DNA of 64,000 nucleotides from Campylorhamphus procurvoides (lineage: Eukaryota; Chordata; Aves; Passeriformes; Dendrocolaptidae): the NCBI GenBank assembly GCA_013396655.1, contig WBMV01007391.1, positions 561,017-625,016 on the forward strand, written 5' to 3'. The notes beneath the pieces are model-generated. The model searched no databases. It saw only the letters and a list, made by a program, of their open reading frames with translations, and had not been told where the DNA came from. Positions 1-11,345 of the stretch are shown here, one piece after another. How positions within the stretch are numbered: the first letter of the stretch is position 1; every line of letters starts with the position of its first letter. A program made the position numbers and the translations under genes.

Positions 1-2236
1 GTATTCTTTTCAGATGCCAGACTGTAAAAAAATGCTTCTTAGGAAACATCATAATGGGTTTCCTTAATTTTATCAACATTTTCCCTCAACCTTATATAAT
101 TGGATAATATCTGTTGTGTCAAACAGCTTCGACCAGAGCAATTTGGCCTGCAATACTGGCATTAATATTATTGTAAGGATTCAGTAAGTCTGCCAGTTAT
201 GTTGGTGTTACCTAAATCTGAACTACATGAGTGGCTAACAGAAATCTAAATGGATTTACTATCAAATAGGATATATTTCTAATAAAATATCAGGGCACCT
301 TAATAAACTTAAATGAAAAGGCCAGTACTTGATAGACTAAACAGAAGCTGGATAGACTGACTCAACTATTCCAGTGTTGACTTAAGAGCAGCCACACTGC
401 TTTCATTTACACACTTTTCTTTTTGGATGCAATGAAAATGAAAGTTAATATAATTATTTAAAAGATGAGGCATTTTGACAGAACTTCCCTTTTCCCTTCA
501 GTCATCTATAATTTTATGGGACTTTTAGATAACAGAACTTCCCTTAATATTCCTTCCAGGATGCTAAAGGAAGGCTATTTGTTTATAGTATACAGAGTGA
601 TGCCAGATCTGGCTAGTCTGGAGGCAAGATTTTTCAAGCTTTTGATCTGTAGGCTCTGGTTTCCAGAATGTTGAGAATCCATGCTAAAAAGGAATCTGGT
701 GTACAGAGTCTGTTCATCATATTGCCACAATCATAAAACAGAATCAGATAAAAAATAAGGGCTGTTAAGTGCTGATTAGAGGTATGGAATAACTACTGCA
801 AGAATGGGGAGCAAAAAGATAATGGTCTATACAGAGGAGGTATTACAAAATCAAGGAGTATGTGGAAGAGATGAATATAAGGTGTTTATTTACTATTTCT
901 TCACACAGGAACTCAGCACATGAAAACAGTGTCAAGAGAAGGCCTTTTTTTCTCTTCCTACATAACTAAATGGTGTTCACAGAGTGCTGTGGTATGGAGT
1001 TGTTAGCCACAGAGTGCTATGGAAGATAAAATACAAAAGACTTTGGAATCAATCAGTTCTAAACCAATTCCTAACAGACAGACCCATCAGTGACTTTTAA
1101 ACACGTACGAAACTGCTCAGCAACTGCTAAAAGTTGAGAGATTATATCAGATTATTTTGTACCTGTTTCTTATATAAGACCACTGCTGAAGGCAGGATAC
1201 TGAGCTATACAGACTTTTTTTCCACGGCCCTTTTGGTATACTCAGTTGTCAAGGACTTAAGGAAAGGAAAAATTCTCATCAGTTATGACTGATTTTTACC
1301 CCATCTCTCTAAACTGCTATCTGGACCAGCTCTTCCTCTTACTCTTCTGTGCTGCCTTCCTTTGCTCCATTTTCTTCTTTTAGGATGGACCTTGCAGATG
1401 GAAAGAACATAACAATGCATTGAACAATGATGGCCACGTATATAGACCGTAATCTTTCCTTCAGGATAACTTGAGCATGATGACTGAGCATGACTATATT
1501 GCTGCTATGTTCATTTCCTTGACCAGATAAGAACTAGATTTTCATACTTGACTGTTCTGAGCTAGATCAATTGTTTGTATGTACCTCTTTTGTTCGATTT
1601 AACGTTCAGGACAATGGTTGTAAATGCCCACATGACCATAACAGTTAATGTAAGCAACAACTAAAAAGTTTTTGCTTTGGAAAAATAGAGAAAGTTAGAT
1701 CAAAATCAGGCTGCATGTTCTTAGCATTCTCTAAAATGTTGCAGATGGGTTTAACAGAAGGCTGATTTTGATAAATGGTTCCTATTCTGAAGCCACAATG
1801 CAATCCTTTTGAGATTATTAGACTGGTAGTTTAGCATCTGTCATTGAGACAGACTAGCATGACAATGGTTAGAAATAACTCATCACACATCTCTGCTATT
1901 GGTCTTCATCTGGTATGGCTCATATTGCTGATATTCAGTTGCTCCTCTTGGTGAATTTGAAGGAGTATTTTTTGATTACAAGCAGGAAAACTTGATTTTG
2001 AAAAGAGCCTTAGTATGAGAGAATGAGTACTTAATTCCCCCATACATGTCAAAGAACAAAGTCTGGCAGGTTTCATGCTGTTGGGTGCTTTGGGTTTGTG
2101 TTTATGCCTCTGAGGTTGTATTCTTAGACCTCGTGCACAAAATTGGAGGAAATACAGAAAAACTTCCTACAGTCATTCTTTGTCTGGGCTACATGCGAAA
2201 TGTTGTAATGGAAAAAACAGTGTAAACCATTTTGGA
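1..2236. other. Unique AT-rich non-coding DNA, no gene seen
   Basis: No coding, RNA or repeat feature can be supported. Frames are short and interrupted. Two small direct repeats are visible: the 14-mer acagaacttccctt at 478-491 and 532-545, and a 15-mer beginning cacagagtgct at 978-992 and 1008-1022 (one mismatch). Both could be local replication slippage. Confidence 0.6.
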
Positions 2237-2347
2237 TGATTTCAGCTACCTAGACTAGTGGAAGTGATCACTGCCCATGGCAGGAGGGGTGGACCTGTCA
2301 TTTTTGAGCTCCCTTCCAATCCAAGCCATTCTAAGTTTCTGTGATTC
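2237..2347 (+). mobile_element. CR1 LINE, 3'-terminal fragment
   Basis: The stretch follows the 3' untranslated end of avian CR1 retrotransposons in order. A block like ctagtggaag is followed by ctgcccatggcagg, a diverged middle, then the hallmark cccttccaatccaagccatt and a degenerate end equivalent to the ATTCTRTGATT octamer repeats (positions about 2325-2345). CR1 inserts are usually 5'-truncated, which fits a fragment of about 110 bp. Open frames overlapping it on both strands are shadows of this relic. It is diverged enough to be old. The family call is from remembered consensus, with no alignment run. Confidence 0.75.
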
Positions 2348-4867
2348 ACTTTTTTTGGCTTTGCCAAATTGTAGCTCTCCAGGGAGCTCAATGGCCAGTG
2401 CAGGCAAATGCCTTTCCCTCTGGAGGCACAATTTTTGTGCACATGGATGTGCAGGCCATGCAGGTGCCAAGAAGGTGCAGAACTGCAGAAGGATTTTCCT
2501 ACTGCATGTCTATAGTGGACTGTCAGCTTCCATTCTTGTCACCTTTCCTGAATCTTTACTCTCCAAGGAAGATTTATATTCTTTTGACATCGAATAGTTA
2601 AACAATGGAGAAAAAGACTTTTACACTGCCCTGTAAAAGTCATGTTTTGCTGGCAAACAGCAGCAAACTAGCTAGGCTTTCTTCATTAGAACCTTGCCAT
2701 TTAAGCCATCAGCGTCATTTTGTGAGGACATCAAACATGTGTACACCAGATGCCTGCAATGCAGAGCAGCACTAAAGACCTGACCCAACTTAACAATAAT
2801 CTGAGGACAGCGGGTGTGAACCTGAGCTGGGCCAACACCTCATCAGACTGCATGGCTAATTGATTTCAAAATTAGAGTTGGTATTTCTGAACAATAATCT
2901 TAAAAGGCAGCAATAAAATACATCAGAATCCTTTGAGCTAGCCAAGCTTTCATCCAAATGGCTTATTACAAAGAGTTGGCACACCTGAACTTTGGCATAG
3001 ACAAATAAATCCCAAAACAGTAAATGGAAACCACATTTGGCACTGGATGTTTGTCAAGAGAAGCTTGTAGTCATCAGGAAACAAGATTTTGGATTTTTTT
3101 TTCCTTAGTGGCAGGAAATCATTCAGTTGGATGTATTTTATTCCAACTTCTGTGATTTATGCAATGAAAATATAGGTAGTGTTGAGGAGAATGCTCTATT
3201 TTTTAATTTTTTCTTTTTTAACACTTCACAGTCTTCAGAATTCCAGAAGCACTAAAAGCACACAGGAAGGGTTACAGTTATCCCAACAGTGATAACTTAA
3301 TTGCCTCTGTCGGCCTCCCTCTTTGAACTTTGAACTGCTGGTTTGTGGCATCATGGTCCAAAAGGATTTAGATCTGACTTTTGTGTGGCTACAATAAATT
3401 ATGCCGAAGTATCTGAGCAATGCCTGGAATCTTATCTTCAAGGCAGGATGAGGCATCTCACTTAAGGGATGATATAAATTTGGAATACAAATCTCTCTGG
3501 GAACTAGTATTTCAAGCCACATAGAAAAGATTGCCTTTTCCCTTGCAATAGTTTGAATTATAAGAAAATGAAGAGTATATATTAAAAAATCATTAATTTC
3601 CTTAAATACTTCTTGAAAAAAATGGCTCCTCAGAAGTACTCAAAGATGGTACTAAACAAATCTGTGAAGTCAGAGGCTGATCTGTGCAGTCCCTGAAATT
3701 CATTCGTATTCAACAACTCCATTTCCTGTAAATAATTTTATACATTTGAATTTGATGACTAAAGATATAGCAGTCTAGAGGCAATTGCAGCTTTCATCAT
3801 TAACTGGTCTCACTGAAATGCTACTCACTGCTTGATTACTAATTTGGTGTTTAAAATTTTAAAGGTTAAGTTTTACTGTTCTGACAGGCTCAGCTTGAGT
3901 TTGTGAGAACTGAGAGAGTTCTATTTGTGGTTTTGAGTAATTCTGATATGTACCATTTATATTCATGTTAGTATGGTGTCAAACTTAGCTCAAAATGTGA
4001 GTCTTGATGGTATGCATTACATCTTCACAAGCAGTCCTAAGACAAGTATAACTACAGAATTATACGCTACTTTGCCAATGGATATAAGTAGTCTTTTTGC
4101 TATGCCTCTGACAGATGTAGCAAGATTAGCTTTAGATGGTGCAAAACATTGGGGTTTTTTTCTGTTTATGTCAAATTACAATTTTCAGGCATGGCCTCAT
4201 TCTCATCTCACTTACAACATGAGTTACCAGATGTACCCCTAAATTTTTACAGGATTATTTATAACAAACAAAATTGGTCTGTGATATGCCAACTTTCTGA
4301 TTATCCAGGGTCCAATTCAGTTATACATGTTTAAAACCAGCTTAATTCTATTAGCTGCCAATCTGTATTGCTGTGAGAGGATAACGAGACCTTGTAGATT
4401 CATCTTGTCCTTTTGAAAAATTTTACTGCTCACATTGTTACATCTCTCAATCTTGCCAATATATTATTGGGTTTCCAGTGGTCTAGGCACGTTAGAGCAC
4501 CTTTTAGTCATGTACTATGTTTTAGCCATGATTAAGTTTAGAAATGTTTTGCAGTTTCACAAGTTTGGGGAATGTGGGGCAATTCACATTTTTACCCACT
4601 AATTAACTGCCAGAGTTACTCTTCTCACTATTTCAGTCTAGTTAATTGTGCTGAAATAATGGAAGTTTTTTATAAATATTTCAGTTTATATTATGAGCAG
4701 CTTTTGGTACAATAAGTTTCTCACATCCATACACAAAACGACTTAACATCCAATCACTTAGCCATTAATAGTCATTAAATTGCTTGGTTTTAAAATAAAA
4801 TATAAATTAACATAAATGTGTTATATGCAAATAAAGACTAACAGGACAGATTCAGACTTCTCTTACC
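2348..4867. other. Unique AT-rich non-coding DNA, no gene seen
   Basis: Nothing beyond short chance reading frames is visible. A frame of 95 codons on the minus strand (3235-3522) and one of 89 codons on the plus strand (3973-4242) have no recognisable domain. Neither has a convincing start context or flanking splice sites. Confidence 0.6.
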
Positions 4868-4935
4868 TCTGCTCAAGCAACCTCACTTCAGCAAGGGTTG
4901 CATAGGTGCAAATGAGGGCAGGTTTGCCTCTAAAT
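4868..4935. repeat. Ancient amniote interspersed-repeat fragment (putative)
   Basis: The order cacttcagcaagggttgc, ataggtgcaaatgagggcag, ttgcctctaa resembles an old repeat. That repeat recurs in turtle, crocodile and bird DNA with a core like 'gacttcaatgggagttgcacaggtgtaaatgagggcagaatttggcccta'-type blocks, quoted here only as a general pattern. Similar-looking fragments occur elsewhere in this window (about 11262, 40930, 49605 and 57055). I cannot name the library family. Confidence 0.4.
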
Positions 4936-6829
4936 TTTTGCACTGTTCATAATGACACTTCCCTTTACATGTGTAGCATAAAATCAAGGACTTGTTTTTG
5001 TCAAGTTGAATAAGAGATTGACATTTGTAACTTAATTCCAGCACATAGGTGTACGTGTTTTCCTCCTGCTTCTACAAGTATTCATATGTAAAGCAAGAGA
5101 ATACATCAAAGTGACACAAACAGCATAACAAGAATCTGTCTACAAAGTCCTATGCCAGCTGGTACTCTTGCATGGTTTAGATTAGAGACCAGAGAGTACT
5201 AAGACTGGACCACCACAGGAGAAACAACTAGGGGACACTGCAAGTGTTCCCATGCACAGTAATAGACAAACACCTGGGTCAAATTAATCTAGGCTTATCC
5301 ACTGAGAAAATTCACAGGGTTTAATGGCTTTCCTTACCTGTGAAGGGGTGGTCTTGTTATAGGACTTCTGCAGAGAGTCTGATGCAGAGGGGCTGATTGC
5401 AGATTTTTGTGTGTTAAAGGTCAAAATCCATAGTAAGAGGCAAACAGGTGGGAGTTAACACACAGCAAACAGAAAAATACAGCCAAGATATGGATTTCTC
5501 AGTTTTCATTAATTTTTTAGTTTTGCAAAGCAACTGAGATGTTACTAAATCAACTTCCAAGAGAAAATTATACTTCCTGGCTATGAGGAAAAAATAGTAA
5601 ACTGGATTCCTGCTGTATTTTGCAGGATAATTTTATTCTAGAGAAAGATAATTATATGAGTGTGATGTTTGTAGTTCTGAGTAATCAGTTTAAAAGCTTT
5701 TCCCCTGTTTATCCCTTAGGCAGGCACTTCATTATAAGACAGTTCTCTATTTTCTCAAAGTTTGATCACTCTGTATCTTCCTTCGATGTCAAAATATGGA
5801 GCAGGATTTTGCTGTACTTAAAGCTTCTTCAACTAGGACAGAATAGACAGGGGATATAAAGATATACAAATGGACAGGGGATATGGACCCATTCATTTAC
5901 AAAAGAAAAGCTTGTCTGTACCATGTAGTTTGAAGACTATGCTTTAAATATGTCTTAGTCCCATTAGCTGTCATGCATGACGAGAGTTAATCAGCAGGTT
6001 TCCTAGTTCTAATGCTGCAGTTAAAATAGCTTTGGATTAGGGTTTGTTTGTTTGCTTTATCCATGCATTAGTCTTTGATAACAATGCTACAAACAAGACT
6101 GTGCTTGTCTTCTATATGGAGATGGATGAACCGGCTGCCTCAAAAACGCCAGGAATTCAACAAGATAATGTGAGGGAAATCAGAAACTAACTGGAATTTT
6201 TACAAGGCCTCTTCTACACTGTTCGTATCTCTTAAGGTTATTCTACTGCTAGATGGAGCAGCTCCTTGGCTTGGTGCTTGCATTGCTGAAAGACCAGCAA
6301 GTACCACAATGTTCTCAGTTGGTTCCTCCAACAAAATAAAATGTTTTAATGTGGCCCAAAACAGCTAACAGCAATCTGTGTTGTGGTGTAGTGTTATTGC
6401 TTTATCTGAAGTAATAAGGCAACAGTCTGGTTGCTGCAGGAAATCTGTCGCCTTATCATTGCAGGTATAGCAAAAGTCTTTCCAGTAAGTTTTAATGCTT
6501 ATCAAATATTATACTAGTTCTGACATTTGAATACACATTGTTCTGTCAGTAATTCAGACATAAGATTTGCCTTTTGCTTCCAGTTTTAAATAATCTTATC
6601 ATCTATCAATATAAAAAGTAGAACAGAGGCAATAGGATAGAGTAGTTCTAAAAAAAAGAGGAAACTTCACTCCTAAGTTGGAGGACAGGCAGAAATGGAT
6701 ACAGATGTGTTGTTCTTTGGAAGAATAAAGATTTGAGGATTGTAAAATATTACACTTCAACAAAACTCAAACACCAGCTCAAATAATTAAATTTGTATTA
6801 CATATAGAAAGATGTACATAATGATTAAT
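4936..6829. other. Unique non-coding DNA with a possible microexon
   Basis: No gene is supported. The only structured items are a candidate 30-nt exon on the minus strand at 5338-5367 (separate entry) and a 12-bp direct repeat gacaggggatat at 5846-5857 and 5873-5884. The region 6350-6480 has motif-rich, less AT-biased sequence that could be conserved, but nothing identifies it. Confidence 0.55.
5338..5367 (-). other. Candidate 30-nt microexon (unproven)
   Basis: Read on the minus strand, a pyrimidine-containing tract ending ctctctgcag is followed by exactly 30 nt, then CACAG|GTAAGG, a strong donor. The 30 nt are open in the frame aligned with both sites and translate as KSYNKTTPSQ, phase 0 on both sides. 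The same frame stays open for about 29 codons upstream of the 30 nt, into the putative intron. A longer exon using an upstream AG is therefore equally possible. I do not recognise the peptide. By-chance pairing of splice sites is common in 64 kb of intronic-type DNA, so confidence is low. Confidence 0.18.
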
Positions 6830-6860
6830 GAATGTATAGTTTTCCGGAAACTATACATTC
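6830..6860. repeat. Perfect 13-bp inverted repeat (hairpin)
   Basis: The left arm gaatgtatagttt (6830-6842) and right arm aaactatacattc (6848-6860) are exact reverse complements around the 5-nt loop tccgg. No extension of the stem is possible beyond the ends. No flanking terminal repeats or target-site duplication were seen, so it is annotated only as a hairpin. Confidence 0.85.
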
Positions 6861-8854
6861 TGGCTCTGAAAGAAAGCACTAAAGAACTCTGGTGCCATTG
6901 CTGTAATATCAGAAATTTTTGAGGAAGGGCAATTTTATGATTCCCTGGCAGGGAAGAAGAGAATACTTAGAAAGTCCTACAACCACTGCAGCCCAATATT
7001 AATTACTGTGGCAGTCAGTTGAGGTGATGCCATGGTCCTCTGGGAAGAAAATGGAAGAGCTCTGTAAATGCACAGATAAAAACACCAGTATGTTACTTTT
7101 TTGGTTCATTTCTAGGCCTTGACCCTTACAAAGTTACAAATAAAAGTCCCAAAAGGATAGGATGAAGGAGACAGGGCAACAATTGTGGAGAAAATAATTT
7201 GTAATACTCAAAATAATATTAAGGAATATGATATATGCATATACCATATGAATAAAACATTACATTACCCTGCAGTTCTTTTTTTCCCCCAGATGTTGCT
7301 TTGTTAAATCATATGGGAAGTTTCAAAATGCATAATACGCAAGGCAATGATGACACACAAGACTGGTAAATGCAACGATGATATACTATGCATCGTTCTG
7401 GTACTTCTCTAGTGTGTCTGTTGGACTCTACTAACCTTGAATTTGTGCTGACAGGAGTCTAAAAGACACTGAAAAAAGTGAAAACTGCATCTCTCCCTAT
7501 ATATGACTACCTGATCCTTCAAGACAATGTCAGCAACCTGCTGGTCTAAAGGAAAGCACACATACAGAAAGACAGTGTACTAAAAAGACCACTAATGACT
7601 TTTACTTGGATCAGAAGGGGCAAATTGCCATTTAGGCACCTACAAATTAATAGTTTATGTTCTATCAAATATTTCTAGCCATAGTAAAATGTCTCTGCTA
7701 ATTTACATCAGCTGAAGATACTGATGGCAGTGATGAAACAGGACAAAGAAAGATATTATGGTTTGAAAGTGGAGTAATGTAAAAAGAGACAATAATAAGG
7801 ACACCAAGTTATCTGATGTGCAGTATGAGGGAAAAAAAAAATCAAGAATAAACATGTTGATTAATACACTTAATTCTGAGCATGTTATTTTCAGAATTGA
7901 TTTAAATTTTCTTGTTACTACTTTATCTCTGTTGCTGTGGAAATCAATCTATGCCATTTTTCTCCCTTTATAGCTATATTTTTCCTTCTCTGTCCAGCAT
8001 TATCAAACCATGACACAAATTCAATTATGATGTTGTGATGCCAAACCTGTGGTCCTGGCAAAATGTATCATGCAGCATGTCTAGGTAAGTGAATTAAAAA
8101 AGCATCTGAGCAGGTATCTGGTGTGTGTCACAGTTCATTCTTCCATAATAAACTATGTTCTCCTTCTCATTCATTTGTCAATCACAGTAACTAAAGATTA
8201 TTATATGCTGTATGTACGTGACACCAGCAATTTGCAAAGTCTGTTGGCAAGAAAATCAGGTTACAATGACAGAGTGAGAAATTAAGCAGAAGTCTGATGC
8301 AATTAGCTACAACAATCAGTGCTCTAATTTCTGATTTATTGTTTCCTGTTTTCCTGCTGCTTTCAGTCCATGCACACTGTATGTGCTTCATATAGGTCAA
8401 ACAATTGTCTTATCAGTCCTGGCAAACCAAGAGGTCAGAGTTAACAATATTTATTTAAACATGCAGGATGCTTCCCACTGCAATTAGGAAACAACTATTA
8501 CCAATAGGTCTTCAGTGCTATTTCCTCATTTATACAACTTTGTAAAGAAATAAAGACAATAGGGAATTCAGATTTCAGGCTTCTTCATAAATATTTTTTG
8601 CAGATAGATTCACTTGACTAGTAGCATCTTGGTTTGTTAACTGACCACACTGAATGACAAACGACAATCTGACAAGAAGATATCAATGTGAAATATTTGC
8701 ATTTCGATATACCAGTTTAATAACAGTTACTTTGTTATTAAATAAGCATATTTTCATATGACTGCTTGTTTCAATTTGAAATCTGTGCAACAAATTGTGC
8801 ATCTCCCATATTTACTGTATTTACTATATGTATTGAACTCTTTAGGTAACAGAC
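6861..8854. other. Unique AT-rich non-coding DNA, no gene seen
   Basis: No coding feature is supported. A small inverted repeat, aacgatg/catcgtt, lies near 7374-7396 and is too short to be significant. A possible non-coding exon (7998-8084) is listed separately. The rest is featureless to inspection. Confidence 0.55.
7998..8084 (+). other. Candidate non-coding exon between splice-like sites (unproven)
   Basis: A strong-looking acceptor, ttttccttctctgtccag (AG at 7996-7997), is followed 87 nt later by the near-consensus donor CTAG|GTAAGT (GT at 8085-8086). All three frames of the 87 nt contain stops. If used, it would belong to a long non-coding RNA or an untranslated exon. No promoter or polyadenylation site can be tied to it. 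It may be a decoy pair. Confidence 0.15.
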
Positions 8855-10300
8855 TAAAAAGTGAGGCCAGGAGAGATGCTCAGAGGTCATATAGTCTGAC
8901 CTCCAAATCTAGAGCTAAAACATTCCTGACAGAAGCTGGTCTAGTCTATTCTTTAAAACCTCCAGAAATAGACATCCCACAACCTCCTTATGTAATCATT
9001 TCTACTCTCTCTCCAGCACCCTTACAGAGAAATAATAGGGGGAAAGTTCCAACCTAAATTCTCTTGCTGCAAATTAATCCAATTACTTATTTTCCTTCCT
9101 ATAGTAGAGATGGGGAGTAATTTATTCTTTGTAGTAGTCGTTTACATAGCTATGTCACATTTCTTCTTAGTCTTTTTTTACTATTATTCTCTAAAGTAAT
9201 CCCTTTTTAGCTGTTGTCTGATAATTTCTTTGCTTTGTGTTGAGCCTTGTCCATTCTTAACAGAGCAAATGCAAAACTGGGTGCTGTATATAAAACTCTT
9301 GTGCTTAGACTTCCCATTGTGGTACTTGCGTTATTGACATGTTAAGACCTTTATGACTCATGTGATACACTATAACATCCGGATTCTTTCCTGTGGAACT
9401 GCTATCTAGGCAAGATATTTCTAATAGAGTATTTGTGAAGCTGATTGTTTCTACTTAAATATTCTATTTGTCTTGATTGAATTGCTTTCTATTTATTATA
9501 GCTTCTCTCTCTCATTTGTCTTGCTTATTTTGAATTCTAACCTTGTCCTCCAAAATACTTGCACTCCTCCCAGCTTGCTATCATATAAAAATTTAATAAA
9601 CTTACTGCCTGTTTTACTACTCAGAGCATTAATGAATTGACTGCACACTACCAGACTCCAGACAGATTTCAGTAGAACCCTAGTTGATGCAGCCTTTCAA
9701 CATACTGTTTTACAGTCTCCTCTTCATCCTTGTTACAGTGATGTAAGGAAGAAAGCTATTTTCCTGTTTGTTTTTTTTTTCCAAAGAGGTTAATATTTAT
9801 GCAAAGCAGAATTGACTGTTTTAGTGAAGGGAAGATATGGCGCATAATTTTTGGCTGTTACTTTTCACTGGTTAATCTTCTAAGTGCTTAGAAATAGATG
9901 TTTTATTAGTTTTTCAACTGCCTAAAGTCAGACTAGCTTTTACATGGTTCCTCGGCTCTCCTTTTTGCCCGCTTTTAGCAATAAGCAACATGTTTGTATT
10001 TTTTATTGCTCCAGGACCTTGACCTCTCCAGGTTCTCTAATTTCTAATGATTCTAAATTTACCTCACCACCTAAATATGTTTGTGAAGGCCTATATAACT
10101 CACTGCTGAAGTTTAATGCTGTTGTTATCAATGATAATCACACAACTTGTAGTCACAGATCACTACTTTTTGTGAACCATGAGTCAAAAGAGTATTAAAC
10201 ATTTTGCCTGTCTTGGCATTATCTAGCACTGCTAAGAGTACTGTTGACTTTTCATCCCTGTTGGTGACCAGGCTAATTCATTGCTTACAAAATTTATTTT
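8855..10300 (-). mobile_element. Old, 5'-truncated CR1-family LINE copy
   Basis: On the plus strand the sequence runs like the reverse complement of an ancient amniote CR1. It opens with gtgaggccaggagagatgct and catatagtctgacctcc (8861-8903), the block next to the element's 3' end. Collinear blocks follow: tttctactctctctccagc (about 8998-9016), a cysteine-poor stretch aaaactgggtgctgtatata (9272-9291), cacctcccagctt-like sequence near 9570, ccagactccagacagatt near 9650, and ggttcctcggctctcc with tccaggaccttgacctctcc (9943-10030). The latter lies in the reverse-transcriptase-side part of the element. The copy is heavily mutated with many stops, so no enzyme can be made. The right boundary near 10300 is soft. 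A short frame on the plus strand (8758-9057) is antisense noise. Confidence 0.7.
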
Positions 10301-11261
10301 GGAGGAGAAGAGCCACCTGCTCAGAACCTCTGGGCACTACTCATTTGTGAAGGCCAGATCTGAAGTCAACTGTTTGAGCCCCAGGGCGGTGTTAGAAAGC
10401 AGTCGTGACTGCAGCATGTAACAGCAGCAAATTTAGGATCCTGTAGTGTCAAGGAATAAGATTCTATGGGCTTAATTAATATCATGTGACATCTGTTGCC
10501 TATAGAGTTGTGTGACATTGCTCTTGCACCAGAATGGAGGGAAAAGGATTGACAAAGGGGAAGAATATAAATGTGAAAACTGTCAGCAATATGAGTTGCT
10601 AATATTATTTTCAGGGAATAGGAAAGGAAGAATGTTTCCACTAAAAAATATGTCACACAGAATACTTTGAGAATAAAAAAATATTGGGCTCAGACAAGTT
10701 AGAAAGTTTGAACTTAAATAAGGCGATTCTATGGATGGATGGAATATGGTGAAAAACTTCAGAGATTAGGTATTACTCATCTATTTGAAATAGTTTTCGT
10801 AAACTATCTTTATTTTTTTGTTTGTTTTAGCTCTTTTGCCCTTCTTAATTTTAGGTAATTAAAAAAGGTCTCTTGCATTTATTTATTGGCTTTTTGGACT
10901 GCAAGCACCTCTCCTATTACTATTAGTGTGTTACCCTGTGTTGCTCTGTAAAGGCTCCTGTGTGGACTGAGAGCTACACTCACAGACCTTCAGCTGAAGG
11001 GAACTTACTTTCAGTTCAGGTTTTTTAAGTGTTGGTCTCTGTATTTTCTTAAATTTAATTTTAAAATCCATACTTTTCTTCCATTTTTTATAAATATTCT
11101 TCTCCTTGGAGTGTATTGCACAGGCTGCATAACGAAGTTAAAAATTAAAATTGCCCTACAGATTTTTACTCAAAGTTTTGTCAAGTGGATGAACACATGG
11201 ACTGAGAACTCAGTTGTAAGCTAACATTGCCCAGATAGAATTTTTATTTTGACTGGTTAAT
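10301..11261. other. Unique AT-rich non-coding DNA, no gene seen
   Basis: No feature can be supported. A 96-codon minus-strand frame (10366-10656) has no recognisable domain. Some of the left part could be further decayed CR1 sequence that I can no longer align by eye. Confidence 0.5.
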
Positions 11262-11345
11262 ATTCACGAGGGTTTGGTCTTGTGCCCGTTGTTGTCAATG
11301 GGAAATCTCCCATTAACTTAAAAGGGTGTGAAAACAGGTCTTAAA
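11262..11345. repeat. Ancient amniote interspersed-repeat fragment (putative)
   Basis: The run ggtcttgtgcccgttgttg, tcaatgggaaatctccc, attaacttaaaagggtgtga resembles an old palindromic repeat shared by turtles, crocodilians and birds. That repeat has typical paired 'gtcaatggga / tcccattgac' blocks. The internal inverted pair tgggaaatctccca (near 11299-11312) supports this. The family name is not known to me. Confidence 0.5.

Noticed and set aside
2277..2597. 106-codon plus-strand frame and overlapping frames on both strands
   Set aside because: They start inside the CR1 tail and conflict with each other.
8758..9057. 99-codon plus-strand frame
   Set aside because: It lies antisense in the old CR1 copy, so it is a by-product of the repeat.
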